Shown piece by piece: positions 1-19,900 of a DNA stretch of 64,000 nucleotides. A program made the position numbers and the translations under genes. Positions within the stretch are counted from its first letter, which is position 1, and each line of letters starts with the position of its first letter. This DNA is from Acanthococcus lagerstroemiae (taxonomy: Eukaryota; Arthropoda; Insecta; Hemiptera; Eriococcidae). The DNA lies in contig CM063108.1 of assembly GCA_031841125.1 (NCBI GenBank), positions 68,110,344 to 68,174,343 of the forward strand. The letters are read 5' to 3'. The notes under the pieces are model-generated. The model was not told the DNA's origin. It did not search any database and saw nothing but the letters and a program-made list of their open reading frames with translations.

Positions 1-6819
<6,819 letters not shown>

Positions 6820-8806
6820 CCAAATATGCTCACATGTACAGCATGTACACACGTACAGCCGATATCAGCCGTACTGGTGTAATGCACTGACCTGACCTTC
6901 GTCTTTCTTGAGTTTCGTGAATTTCATCGACTTCTTGGTTGAAATGTCGCGAACTTATTGCCATAAAAGGAACAAACGTGTAACCATTTGTGATCGCTGT
7001 GGAGTCTGGCAGATTTGTAAAATACTGTATTTAATTAATTCGAACTCACCGTGCCGACGTAATGATGCGATCACGAGTGGACATGTAGGGTTATTATAAT
7101 TGTAGGAGAAGTAAATTTAGATCTCCTTGTAACCGTGATAATATTTAATAATTACCTCTATATATTAGATTGTATTTTATTCGTATTATTTTTTGTTCTC
7201 TTCGCGATGGTAATCGCGTTGGTTTAATTTCGTTACGAAAATTGTACGAAATTAAATTGGTGATTTTTTAAAGCTGTTTAGTAAACGAATTTTAATCGCA
7301 GTTTCAACTTATTCATTTATTTTACAGGAAATCCAGGGACGTGTCCAGCGAGAAGTATGGGGGAAGAATCTGGTAGAGCCCAAAAAAACTGAATGTTTGA
7401 GAATATTTTTATTCATAAAATGGCATACATAGTGAACCTCTAGGTTGAATTATACATTATATATTGACAGGTTTTGTAATGGAGATTAATGGGGAGTTGA
7501 TGAGTTGTGCTTACAATATTAGTGTTTTTCAATATGGTTTCATACTTGGTAATTTTTTTTTTAATTGTCTTTATGTAGCCAACATGTGTTTTACAAGCGA
7601 GTTAACAAACTTATCGAATTCATCATTTACGTTGTACGTGTGTGGCTACCTCCAATATCATTTTTAAAACGTTTTGTTACTAACCATACTTATTACCCTG
7701 CTGGTATTATAGATACCTACCTATCTAATTGTATTGGACAATTAAACAGTATAGTAATTTCACGGGTACGTTTTACAGAATTATTCGCGGACATTGCTGA
7801 AGAATTGCAACATCGCAGGATTTTATACTGTCAGCTTGTTGTTCATTCACGTCGTGAGAATCATAAAACGGATAGAAGTTGCGGTAGCTCAAGAGTTCAA
7901 AATTACCTGTTCGTTTGTGGCAGATTTCTGTGGGACTATTTTTTAGTTCAGCTTTTATGCTAAATTTGCCCCGCGAAATTTTTTTATTTATTCTACTTAC
8001 AAACAGTCTACGCGTCCAACATTCCGCAATGAATGTTTTCAGGTTTTTTTTGTTTTTTTTTCTTTCTTTCAGAACTCGAAAATTGGGCAGATTAGCACCT
8101 TTACACGAGGCAAAGATTTAAGTGAGCTTGTCGAGAAAGCGGGTCACAAATTTTTATGTCTCTAATTCCGAATTTCCAAGAACGTCTACCAATTTCAAAA
8201 TTAATCTGTAGAAAATAATTTGTTGATCTCATTTTTAGATCTGGTAAGGTCTTCAGCGCAGATTAGTAAATTTGCGGGCCACTGCAAGTACGATTTTTTG
8301 ATTCTCGTTTTAGATTGCGTGTTTCGATTTTATAGTATCGCAAAAATCCAAAAATATTTCCTGTGTTGCTCTCTTTCAGCATTTCGGTTATGACCTATAA
8401 GGTTATAGTCTGATAATAGTTTCAATGCCGAACGCGACATAGGTATGGTAACTTGGTAAGTAGCTTACTACATATAATTTTTAAATTGTAGAAATTTGGT
8501 ATGTTGATGATCTATCGTTTTGGTTTTGTTTGTTTCTGTTTGATCGTTTGTTGTTGTGAAGTCCCAACCTCAAACCTGTGCTTACCGCTTGTATAGTAAT
8601 TAATACTAGGGGAGGCGCATATGAGCACATAGGGTCCGCTATACCGTTTCAAGCCTGTAAAAAGTGTTGCATTGTTGCAATTGCTGCATTGCTACTTGCA
8701 ATTTGTCATTTTCACTTTGCATGTTGCCATTTACATCGTTTCCAACTTTTTGCCATTTTGCCGCTATAAAGTAGCAAGCACATCAATACGATCATGAACG
8801 CTAACA

Positions 8807-9295
8807 CCAAAGTCATATAGATACACCAAGTCGTTCGACTCTCCATTTAACCAATGTTAAACTTCGTATGTTACGATAATTTATCCCGATAGCAGCGCTG
8901 GCAGCGTTCGACTGCCGTGAAATCAATGTAAACGTTGGGAGCCCTAACAAAGTTTTGCGTTTAACTCAATAACGGTCGAGTTTTATGAAAAAGTGAAAAG
9001 AACAAAATTTATTCTACCTGTTATTTTCTATCAGATAAGATCAGTTTCAAATTTTACCAAAAAATTACGAATTTACTGCATATAATTGGGTAAATTTCAA
9101 ATTGGTGATACAAATTTAGCTTTTCCGATTTTTATCAATTTGATAGTTTTGTGAGCTAATCCGCAAAACGTTATAATAATGTCCATACTAGCGCAATGAG
9201 CACATAGGAGTTCAGCGATAGCAGGCGCATGGCATGACGGCAGAAGCGGAACGCTGGCATTAGTCGTCTCAACTTGTGTATCTATATGACTTTGG
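8807..9295. mobile_element. inverted-repeat element with CTAACA target duplication
   Basis: The terminal inverted repeat begins CCAAAGTCATATAGATACAC at the left; the right end is its complement, with one missing base a little further in. The element is flanked by CTAACA at 8801-8806 and at 9296-9301, a clean 6-bp target duplication. Its length is 489 bp. No transposase frame is seen, so it is non-autonomous. The superfamily is not assigned. Confidence 0.85.
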
Positions 9296-9629
9296 CTAAC
9301 ACGCTAGCATTTTCCAGGTTTTTTGGGTGTTTGCCCGCGCGCAGCGCTGCAAGCACCCTATTACAATTGCTTTTTCATTTTCTTTAAATAAGAGTAAATT
9401 GCTTACAGCTCATAGTTCAGTTTTAGCTCAGTTGTGTTTAGATCGTTAGATCGGTCTTAAGGCGGAGGCGTGTGGAAGATGAGAGTGGTAACCTCAACAG
9501 ATTCTCATTCTGGCGTTCGTGGTGTCGTATATTTGTTTTATCGCATAGACGTTGGTACTGTGTCTGAATATTAGCTTCAAAGCTTAAACATTTCAGATTT
9601 GGTTTTGTTTTATCAAGATCAGGGATGTG

Positions 9630-10230
9630 AAAGAAGCTGGAAGCAGAAGCCGGAAGCCGGAAGTTTTTATGTATCCTGACTCAAATCGAGAAGCCGGTAG
9701 CCGGAAGCCAATTCCAGTTGGAAGCCAGAAGCTGGAAGAGAAGTCTTTTGTTTATCGGCTTCTTTTTGGCTTCCAAGTTCCAATTCAGAGTCAGCATTTG
9801 GCCTAATTTGTCAGTCATTGTTTATAAGAAAAGAGCTCTTAAACTCGTTGCTTCAAAGTGTAAATATATTATTTCATTTGAACTTGTTTTGTGCTTATTA
9901 TTATTTTGGAAGAGGGGGGAGGGGGGCTTAAAAGATGCTAGAGGTGAAATAAAGTGAAATTTCGGGAGCTAGAAGTCGGAAGCTGGAAGTTTTTTGAAAT
10001 AACAGAAGCCAGAAGTCGGAAGTTTTTAAATTACAAAATTGAAAGAAGTCAGAAGCTGGAAGCTTTTTAAAATTATGGAAGCCAGAAGCCGGAAGAGAAG
10101 TTTTTTCAATAAGCTTCTCATCCCTGATCAAGATACCAGTGTAGGAAGTTGGCGCAACAGCAGAATGCGGAGAAGCTGGAAGTTTTTGCAGTTTTAGGAT
10201 AAATTTGAGAAGCCAGAAGTTGGAAGCTGA
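9630..10230. repeat. degenerate GGAAGC/GAAGCCGGAAG word repeat
   Basis: Runs of GAAGCTGGAAGCCGGAAGTT, GAAGCCAGAAGTCGGAAG and similar words recur with T-rich spacers (AAGTTTTTTGAAAT), interrupted by unrelated DNA at about 9770-9950. A related style (AAGCCGAAAGTCGAA) appears at 54060-54460. The short open frames across it are by-products of the repeat. Confidence 0.75.
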
Positions 10231-10570
10231 AAGTTTTTCAGCTTAAGCAAAGACCCTCTTACTAGCTCGCTATTTGCGAGGTAGCTTGTTTTTTCCCGCT
10301 TATGACGTTATCTATAGTATGTTCCGCCCCTTTCAGTCTTCATACGTAATTTTTTTCATTTCCTGGGAGGGGGGGGGGGGTCGCTTTCAGTTATTAGAGA
10401 TGAGCAATTCCCCCCCAAAAAAAGGACTCAATTTCGATTTTTCATAAATAGGCACCTTCAGATTTGCCGCATTCAATATTCTGACTGCGATTTAAAATAA
10501 GTGAATCACGGTTCCACTAAATTTGACTAAATCTCGGTATGGACTCCGGAATCGACAATTTCGATTTCTT

Positions 10571-10793
10571 AAGCGGGCTGTACACGGTCAATAAAATTTA
10601 TCATTATTGAGCGCTGCGTCAATAATAGTGAATGTGTACACAGAACAAGGTCATCGTTATAATAATAGGAGATCATAAAAATGAACAAGCGTCATTAATA
10701 ATTCAAATCGTTTGAATTTTTAATGACGTAGATAATTTTAGTGATCATTTTTCATGAGATCATTTTTATTGACCGTGTGTGTACAGCCCGCTT
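10571..10793. mobile_element. mariner-like MITE (TA-flanked)
   Basis: The left end reads AAGCGGGCTGTACACGGTCA and the right end is its complement with a 4-bp ACAC insertion. Both ends abut TA, as expected for Tc1/mariner-type insertion. The interior is AT-rich, about 220 bp in total, with repeated AATAAT and GATCAT words. No open frame is seen. The superfamily call rests only on the TA flank. Confidence 0.7.
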
Positions 10794-11419
10794 TAGACAA
10801 AAGAATCACCAGTTCCCTATTCCGAACTAGATTTCGCCGTTTCCAGTAAGGAATCAACCCTTGCCGATCTCGGTTTTTGGTTTATTAAATTTGAGGAGCT
10901 ATGCTGTCCCAAGCCCACTCTCCTATTTGCACCTATGATGAGTACACGTTTTAAGCTAAGCCGCTATGAAATGGGCAGAGCGTGATTCTTTTTTAGAATC
11001 GAGTCCGCAATTTGGAATCACTAATTTTTTAACGTAGGGAATCAAATCCGCCGATTTCAGAATCGATTCCAGGATTTAGCCGGATACCTACACATATGGC
11101 AGAATTGATGCCAACATTTTGAATTGTGTTTCTTTTTCTTTGGTGGAATCAAATATTGATGCAATTCTAACGATATTAAAAACAGCCCCACCCCCCAATC
11201 TGCCCATCTATCGATGTTGGGATCATACACTACTGGATATGTCCAAAGATGCTGCATTAGCGACAACCTTTAATTCTCATTTTGACGATGCCTAAGCAAT
11301 GCGCGCGAGGCAGCTCGAGCTCTTTATTGGTTCTTGTTTTTATTTTTTTTATTAGTACAACCATCTGCACCCTGGCATGCAGTAGTTCCTTATTTTGGAA
11401 TTTATTGCTAATTTGTAGC

Positions 11420-11732
11420 TGGACGCTTTTCAGTGTAAGAGAACCAACCAGCAAAATCTGTTTTTTGAGAACACGTGATTCGAAGTTCAAGAGCCATGTA
11501 AAAACCCTATATATTTTTCAACCTGAGTACGCATTTTTGAATCGGGGACCCAATTTTGAAAAATTCTACTTTTTACGCTCTTTCCAACGATGCTAATAAC
11601 TCATTTTGTTTACAAATGAAGAGTTATCTATCAAAAGGGCCCCTAACGAATAGGAATTCCTATTCGTCAGGGGCCCTTTTGACAGATAACTCCTCAAATG
11701 TTGTTTGGTTCCCCTATGCTGAATAACGTCCA
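11420..11732 (-). mobile_element. TGGACGC-ended MITE with nested hairpin element
   Basis: This is the complement of the copy at 5260-5509. It starts TGGACGCTTTTCAGTGTAAG and ends AATAACGTCCA. It carries the same internal words (AACACGTGATTCGAAGTTC, TTTTTGAATCGGGGACCC). It is lengthened by a 77-bp hairpin insertion at 11619-11695. Confidence 0.8.
11619..11695. mobile_element. 77-bp hairpin micro-element, copy 1
   Basis: This near-perfect foldback has arms GAGTTATCTATCAAAAGGGC and their complement, meeting at a GGAATTCC centre. It is flanked by AAATG at 11614-11618 and 11696-11700. The uninterrupted MITE copy at 5260-5509 shows the empty site. It has no coding capacity. Confidence 0.85.
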
Positions 11733-12258
11733 GCCGATGTCACGAATTGGATGCATTACGTAATATAAGCCACTTGGGCGTTGGGCATCTAGTAATAATG
11801 ATTCTCAAAGGCCGGGACACAGGAAGCAGGGCTGGAAGGATTCCGAACGTGGAAAAAAAAGTCTGATAGGATCAGGGGTGGTTGAACCGAGTAGGTTAGG
11901 TTTTCATTCCATTCATTTTGGTTCTTCAAAATCGACCTCTTAAAGTTTTAGTTCCATTTTGAATGGTACACAGCCTTCACTTCTAATTTGATGCGTTCCC
12001 TTTGCTTACCATTACGTATAGAAAAATAAAAATTTCATTAAAAATGACAAATTTTTCGATTTTTGTCATAGAAATGTGGAACCGTTCTCGGCGTTTGGTT
12101 CCCGTTTACATTCCGTTCAGTGAAAATGATCGGTTCAGGTTCCTTTCGTTCCGTTCATGTTTTTTGACCATCACTGGATAGGCTCTTAGAATTAATATCT
12201 GCCGTATATCTGTACTAGTTCATGGCTATTGAACTTCGAATCACGCGGTCCCAAAATG

Positions 12259-12334
12259 AAAAGTTATCTGTCAAAAGGGCGTCCGTTCCATAAGAGATAC
12301 ATTGAACGGACGCCCTTTTGATAGATAATTCCTC
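12259..12334. mobile_element. 76-bp hairpin micro-element, copy 2
   Basis: The arms read AAAAGTTATCTGTCAAAAGG then GCGTCCGTTC, complemented after a short AAGAGATACA-type loop. The flanks are AAATG (12254-12258) and AAATA (12335-12339). It has the same outer arms as copy 1 but a different inner arm. Confidence 0.8.
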
Positions 12335-12531
12335 AAATATAGATTCGTCAGATTCTGTCCTTGGGTTCTGTTTCTGTCTCGCTTAACAGGGTCCCTATAG
12401 AAATTATATCATTATTTATGACATAGCGTTTACTGATAAGCTCTTTTCAACATGGGCTCACATTTTTGTATCAGGGCCCAATTCTGAAAACTTCTACTTT
12501 TTACGCTCTTTCCAAGGGTACTATCTCATTT

Positions 12532-12607
12532 GAGGAGTTATCTGTCAAAAGGACGTCCGTTCCATAAGAAATACATTGAACGGACGCCCTTTTGACAGAT
12601 AACTCAA
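12532..12607. mobile_element. 76-bp hairpin micro-element, copy 3
   Basis: Its arms are nearly identical to copy 2 (GTTATCTGTCAAAAGGACGT). It is flanked by CATTT at 12527-12531 and at 12608-12612. CATTT is AAATG read on the other strand, so all three copies use the same target word. Confidence 0.85.
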
Positions 12608-12677
12608 CATTTTTGTCAGTTCAACTCAATCATCAATAATATGTCGCTTGGTTCTGTTTTGCTTAACAGCAACATTT

Positions 12678-13376
12678 GAGTATGCTAGTTCCATAGGTAG
12701 ACTTCTCCAAAAACCTAGTTTTCCAGAAAACGCAAAAAAATGTTTCTCAGCTAATGTTCGGGCTTAAAGGTTGGATATAGGTGCGATGGATCACTTTTTG
12801 TGCTCACATTGAAGATATAGGTCGAAAATTTTTTCAAGTACTCCGATTCGTGTTCAAAAGGCGTTCAAAGAGGGAGAAGTCTGGGTTTGACACGATCTTT
12901 TGAAATTGCTTATCAATTTTTGTTTATTATTGCTATAAAAGGCTGCAAAAGAGGAATAAAATGGAAATTTATTATCAGTTGTTATCACCTTTCAAAATGA
13001 GACATTTTTATTATCAATGCACAAAAAATGAAAACGCAACATGATTCAGTTTTTGCTATATAGTTATAAAAAATTGAGCAATAATTGAAAAGAAAAGACT
13101 ACTAATTGTTTTACATTAGTACACGATGACAATAATTCATTATCAAAAACACAGTTTTGTAAACAAAACAATAATCGTGTCAGACCCAGACTTCTCCATA
13201 GGATAAGTCTACCTATGATTCTAAACCAATTTTCGTTTGCATACTGGAGCGCTTCTGTTGTTGTTTTTTGAAAATCGATGACGTCACGTTGTAGGCAGTG
13301 TTGTACAGTAACCGAAACGATACTTAACTCAATTTCCCTAAATTCGGAAAAGTCTACCTATGGAACTAGCATACTC
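12678..13376. mobile_element. non-autonomous inverted-repeat element, copy 2 (intact ends)
   Basis: The terminal inverted repeat starts GAGTATGCTAGTTCCATAGG and continues TAGACTT, with an almost perfect complement at the right end. It is flanked by ATTT at 12674-12677 and 13377-13380. Its length is 699 bp. The right half is near-identical to copy 1 at 921-1537. It sits directly against the MITE fragments at 12225-12677. No transposase is encoded. Confidence 0.88.
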
Positions 13377-13936
13377 ATTTTATTATTTTTGTAACCCTAA
13401 TACCACGAAGCTATTTTGACTCTTTTTTTTTTGTAACCCTGTTCTAAACGATCAGTGTAGCCACTAAATGCAATCTTATATGATTGTGAAATAGCGTTGC
13501 GGCGTGTGGTACCCTTGCTCCAATACTAGATGGTCTAAGGCCATTATGACCGTAGAGAGGCAGAGGGCACAAGCGACGCGATGAATGAAAAAAATTGTAT
13601 CATTGCATCTTGCTTTGCATGGTCAACGCGTCGGTGAGGGTGAGCGGAGTCATTGAGATCCAGACAGCAGACAATGCGATCTTGTGTTAATTCTTAATTA
13701 AACCCGTGGACACAATGTGGTTATAAGGTTAGTGTTTTCGTTAAGTTAGTTAAAAGTTTCTCGCTTTCCTTTCGTAAATTAAAATACCGTCGCGGAAAAT
13801 TATTAGTTCGTTCGTTGTCGTTGTTAAATGGAGAGCTGCGGAAGAACTGGTGAAATTGGAACTATTGATACTGATCTTCCTTTCCATATTTAGATATGAA
13901 ATTTAAACTGTACTGGTGTGATTGCAGGAGCGTAGA

Positions 13937-16900
13937 ATGAATTTAAATATTTCAAAAGTGTACATATTCTTACTCTTAATCGTCTGTAGATTGATATCCG
14001 GCCTCTGCCCTCTGTTAATATCCAGAAAATTTAAAAGAAAATATGGTTTCAGAAGCGTCAATAAGAAATGGGTTAGTGTTAATTATTTTTAATTTTGTTT
14101 TATTTCACCGAGTATTTTTTTTTTTGCCGGACTTGATGCGTTCAGGATGACAGCAGTGAGACTTGCGAATTTTCCTGCTAGGCGTGGTGTAAAGCGATGG
14201 TAGAACGTGCACGTGCATTAGTTTATTTATCGTACTCTACCGAATATTGGTTTACATTTGAAGTACGAGGCAGAATTAAAAAGTTTCCATGTGGTGCTAC
14301 AACTTTCGTTGAAGTTCGGCATGGTGGGTTACGAATGAACGTTGAAAAAAATTACGTTTTCCAAACTAATAGCTGTTGAGAAGGGGTATACTGATGTTCC
14401 CAAAAGGTTCCGTACGGTCGTGTCCATTAGGGTACTTCACTTCAGCAACGATGCCTAATCTTGTAGAAGACATAATCATTTCCTTTTATATGCATCTTGT
14501 ACGCGTGCATTTTAATTGCTTCTAATTACTGAACTGTTAGAAATCATAAAACATTATTGCTGCATGTAAAAATTGATCACTAGTGATAAATGATCAATTC
14601 TTTTTTGATATTCAGGTGGAAAGAGGCGTTTCGTATAGCATGGACTTCAGCGGAGGCATTCTACTGGCTACATGTTTCATTCACATGATTCCCGAAGTTC
14701 GGGAACATTTACTGAAGACGTTGGAAACGAAATACGTGTTCCCTTACACCGAGACATTAGTATGTATTGGCTTCTTTATAGTGTACGTGATCGAAGAATT
14801 GGTAAATCATATGGTGGAGGGAAAATCGCATACACATTCGAAGAAGCCGGGTGCTCTGATATCAAAGAAGAGCCATGAAACGCCATTCGAAGTAGCCAAA
14901 AATGAACGAGAGTTATTTGAACTCGGCGATGTCGCTAATAACGGTCTGACGGTGACATCAACCAACAATGGACTCACCATGGATTTGAATTCTATGATCA
15001 AAGACGACGCGAACGAATGCAACAATAATACCAAGCACCTTGGTGCTCACAATTTGAAGAATTTCCTTCTGATATCGGCGTTGTCATTTCATTCTGTGAT
15101 GGAAGGGTTGGCTATCGGCCTTGCCTCCAATATGGAAGATGTTTGGTACCTGTTTTTAGCTGTGACTGTGCACGAGTGCACGATATTACTATGTGTTGGC
15201 ATCGAACTGGTTGTCAGCTGCTCACGTGCTTCTACCGTTATCACATACATGGCTGTGCTTGCTCTAGTATCTCCCGCAGGTAAAGCAAATTTTGCATATC
15301 CGTTAAAATAGATACAAAGAGGTATTGAATTGAATCGGTTAAGTACGAACTTGAGGTAGAGATTATTGAGACCAAGCATTTTGAATTAATTTGTATCGAA
15401 TGAAAGCTTTGGAAAGTAACACAGTGCGAAGATCAAATCGTTGATAGAAGGGTTCCAATTTTGAAGTTTGGAATATTTTTCAATGACTGTATAGTGTGAT
15501 TTGTGAAATTTCTTACCGATTGAGTTTTATAAATGAGTAGAAAACTTCCGACTGTTTTATTTGACCGGAGAGAATGAAATATATGACATTGTATTACAGG
15601 TTGTTTCAGAAAGACTTACACACGGACTTGAGAGTAGTGTGTATAGATCATTCTGCAATACCCTGTAAAATACTTTTAATAGACTGCGGTAATGTAGCGT
15701 TATATTTTTGTTTAATGATGACATAAAATGAGAGAAATGAAATTTACATACCTCCACGAGTAATCTTGACATTTTCGTGAGAGGAATTTAATGTTCTGTA
15801 GTATTCTTAGGTCTAAATTTCTTCAGAAGGATACATTTACATTTATGTGAGAAGTGCTTTCTTCTCGGCGTTATAAAACCAAAATTCCCAATTCTTTTTT
15901 AAAATTAAACTCCAGTATTTCATTTCATTCATTTCAGGTGTCTTAATCGGGACTCTAATTACCCTAAACGTTTCGGAAGCTGGTTCGTCGTTATGCGAGG
16001 ATCTTTTTGTCGGCTCGTTGCAAGGATTAGCTGCGGGTACTATATTATACGTGACATTTTTCGAAGTGCTCAATAACCATAAGCACCATCACCATCATCA
16101 TGGTGAAAAGCATCACCAGTCCTCGGATTCTGGTTTAGCTAAATTGGTGTTCATCGCATTGGGTTTTATCTTTATGATCATTCTCGAATTGACCAGTAAG
16201 TGAAAGTTGTATTTATTTTATGTACTATGAATTGTAGGCCGGGGAGATGCCTCCGGACAGGGTTGTGGTTTCCTGGCTGAAATATTTTTTACTTATAAGT
16301 CTTTGGCACCCGACTAATCAACTCTTACATCTTCCTGACTGTTCGACCCCAGTCCATCCCTGTAGGTATGTTCTGTTCACAGTCGCACCGTTTTCAAATT
16401 CGGTCGATTTCATGAATTTCACTTGCAGATGTCAACCCTATAAAGTTGATTGAAGAAGATTTAATATCCCGTTGAGCCGACGACATTCAAAGTTTAGAAA
16501 CGCTTTAATATCTTTGAGATGGATTATAGTTAAAAACGAGTTGGTCAGCTTCTGTATTTCGAACCTGATGGCGCGAGGATAGAAACTGATCTTCAAAAAT
16601 GATTTCTAACATATTTAGTCCTTGTTGTTTTCCAATACCAGGCGAGCTCGGATAAAGCAGGAAACAGTATGAATAGCATTTAGGGCGTGGTTTGGTGGTA
16701 CGTGCTTCATCTACCATATTACATTAGAACAACCATCTGCCATCGCTAACAGTTATTCTGAGCTGTATAAAAACCTGTACCTAGGCAAATAGTGTGAAGT
16801 TCGTTGAAAAAACTATAACGGAGACCAATTCTAGTTGCGATTGATGGTCTTTCCCTGACGCTTTTGATTACATCCTGCTGAGATTTCGTGATTTCGACAC

Positions 16901-19900
16901 TGCTGCATAATCGATGGATGACATTTATTGCGCATTTATTAACGAGACTTAATTGTATTTGGTCTTCGATGTGCGCATGAGAGTGCTGCCTACCTGGTGA
17001 AACACCGACCATATTAGGTCTTCATCGTCGTTAACTAGCGAATTTCTGAACATTTCCCAAGATGAAAATATGGTGATAAGGGTTCTCATTACTATATTCA
17101 ATTGATAAGGGGATTTCATCACTTCCGTTATACATACTAAAGTGATGGAAATCATCTGTAAGTTGTGTGGGCTGTATTTGTATAATCAGTTGGTGGAGCC
17201 TCGGTAAAGCATTCTCACGTAACAACATTTAGAATTTTATGATCATTTTAGAAAGTGGAACCGCTCCCCTCTTCTGGTCGTGAAATTCGCTTCGCTTGCA
17301 ACAGTTTGCCGTAACACTTAAGTGTGTCACATTGCGGAAGGATGTCGAGTTTCTTTGCTTTCCCTATGGGTTCAGTTTTTTTTTGTTTTTTTTTCGGGGA
17401 GGTCTGTAGAAACACAAAATGAAAACTTGTGAAAACTTGGTCAAGTTCTCTGTGTCATGGAAACTTGGTTAGTAGGACACGAAAGAGAAAGCCTTATAGT
17501 GATATTAGGAAATTGAAAAAGGGCAGAGAAAGAGAGAAATTGAAGATGACTTTCGACCTTGCCTTCGGAAGCCTTGTAAATCCCCGTAAATTTGATTTTA
17601 CCCTGAATTCCTCCCTCTTGCCTTCCACTTGAAAAACCACGCATCTTCTGTGATATTGGTCACGTATTTGAAATTATTTTCTGGAATCTTGGAGATCCAG
17701 ACACCTCTCCCTTTCTTACAGGAATCGCACTAAATCTTCAATCTCTATCAATGTTCTCTAAACTTCAGAATCATATAAATGCCAAAAATGAAATTTTCGA
17801 AGAAACCGGAAAAAGGAAAGTCATAGTTACCAATTTTCTAAGAATCAAGTACGATACTTCGATTTTTCCTGTGCCCACCTAAAAATTAGGAATATTATAG
17901 TCGATAGTTTGGGTAGCAATGCTGTTTGTACGTTTTGCAGTTTTTCTAGTATGTTTCTGCGATTGTGGCACTCGAGTGAATTTGTTTATAGGAGACTATT
18001 TGTAGAAAAAAAATGCAGGAAACTGCATATTTTCGGTAACTACTCAGTTTTCTCTTTCGATAAGAGATTGAGCGAGAAGAGAGTTGATAGATTTAGTATG
18101 TGGTAGGAAATTCCCTAATGATTTTCTCCTCTGTAGAAACCGAAATTGCCAACAATTGAGGAAATCGGATGGGGAACTTGTAAATGAAAAACAGACTCGA
18201 AAATGGAGTTAAGCGGGTTGAAATTGTAAATGTTACTACAGGAGTTGGGTACCCCATCCTACGTTTCACTATTAGTTTGGCTGGTGGCCTATCTATCTTA
18301 CAAGCTGATAGACTAACAAGCTGTTTTTGTCTGACCGGAAGCTTGGCGTAACAAATGTACTCGTATGATTTTTCGTAGTTCAGGTTAGCAACTCTTCTGA
18401 CGAGGAAGAGACAAGTTTCTATTAGATAGAGAGACTACAAGTCTTTTCCTTCTGCCTGTCTGTTGACTAGAAGAGTAACTTGAAAGAAAGGCAGAATGAA
18501 AGACAAGGAGTCACAATAACTGTTAAAAAACAATAAAATTTCATCGTGGTTGTTGAGACTTTAGAACTCGATAAGATTTGTTTGAGGCTCACTGGAACTT
18601 ATTAAGACGGATGAAGATAAGTTATCTGTAGGTTAAGACTCTGCTAAGACTAATTTCAGTTTCAGAAAAACAGATTTTAGGGATAGTAAAACTTGTAAGA
18701 CTCCTGGGAACTGTTAGCATTGCGTAAGATTCGTCGAGACTTCACGAGAACTATTTCTGACTCATCTAAACTCCATGAGATTATATTGAAGTTCAGTGAG
18801 CCTCGTTAACACGGAAAAAGATCTCGTTGAGAATCTTATGGTGTTCATTAAAACTCGATAATACTTTGTTGAGACTCCGTGAGACTTGTAACAACCTGAA
18901 ACCATGCAAGATAGTTTGGAACTGAGACTTGTTATTACCCTGTTCACTGTTTAGACTCGTTAAGACTGATAAAGACTGTCATGCCTTTTATGATAAGTAA
19001 GACGGATTAAGGGTAGTCGAGACTGGTTGTTACGTTTTATACCGTTTGAGAATGTATTTTTCATTGCCTCGGATAGAACTTTCGGATGTTGAAGAGGTCT
19101 TGAGCTCTCATCTTCAAGTATGTTTAGGAGAGGCTGAAAAGTCCAGTTGTTCGATAATTTAAGCCTCGCACAGAGTATTCTAGTTTAATATGCTAAGCCA
19201 GTAGGAGGTGACAGTGTACTCGAAGAGAAGAACAAGCACGTTGTATACAAGTATGGCCTATTCGCAGAATTGAAGGGGCTACAAGTCTTCAAAGTTTGAA
19301 AAAGCGAACATTGGCCGCTGGTCGGAGTATTTATTTTAATTCAAAATCTTTTTCAGAGGTAGTGCACTGAAAATACAAAAGAAATTCACTTAAATGAACT
19401 GTCTTATCTTTTATATTAAAATGGCTCGACCTGTTTTGAAATGTTGACCATAAAATTTTAAAGAAAATTGTTGAAGTACACGATTTTTAATGTTTTATAG
19501 CTCTTTATTTTTAAGTTAGGCAACAAGCGATGATAGTAATTAGCAGCTTCCCATCGTTGATCTTTTTTTCCATTTTTTTTTTTAAATTTTGCGAAATTTC
19601 GTCCGCGACATTCTCTTTGTGACTGTTTTGAAATGTAATAGTAGATAGTACACTGAAAAAAAAATCATTTTCACCTGATGCCCATCTCGAAAATTGAAAG
19701 AGTTGTGTAAATTGAAAGTAGTGTACTTAAAAGAGTAATAACCGTTTCAGTATTAAAGGTAGGCTATTCAGTCGGTAAATCTTGGTTACTCTTTCGATTT
19801 TTATTTATAGAGTAGTCGGGGGGGGGGGAGTTCTGAATTTAAGGTTAATAATCAGACTGGCGGTAGAATGTTCCTCTCCCACTATACTATCATTTCCTAC

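Larger units (their letters stand above)
12225..12677. mobile_element. two partial TGGACGC MITE copies with two hairpin insertions
   Basis: The segment 12225-12400 matches the right part of the MITE in plus orientation (TTGAACTTCGAATCACGCGG ... CGCTTAACAGGG). The segment 12408-12677 matches the middle and other end in minus orientation (ATGACATAGCGTTTACTGAT ... TGCTTAACAGC). Each carries a 76-bp hairpin element. The 3' end abuts the larger element at 12678. Confidence 0.7.
6820..13936. other. intergenic region rich in small transposons
   Basis: This runs from the LIX1 stop to the ZIP start codon. The first part is the LIX1 3' UTR; no clear AATAAA was found close to the stop. The rest holds the inverted-repeat elements listed separately (8807-9295, 10571-10793, 11420-11732, 12225-12677, 12678-13376) and a GGAAGC-word repeat. 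The 5' leader of the ZIP gene probably falls in about 13700-13936, with a likely acceptor TGATTGCAG just before 13930. No other gene is supported. Confidence 0.75.

Noticed and set aside
7321..7400. extra LIX1 exon after TTTTACAG at 7328
   Set aside because: The LIX1 frame ends naturally at 6819 after the conserved C-terminus, and the sequence after 7328 has no family similarity.
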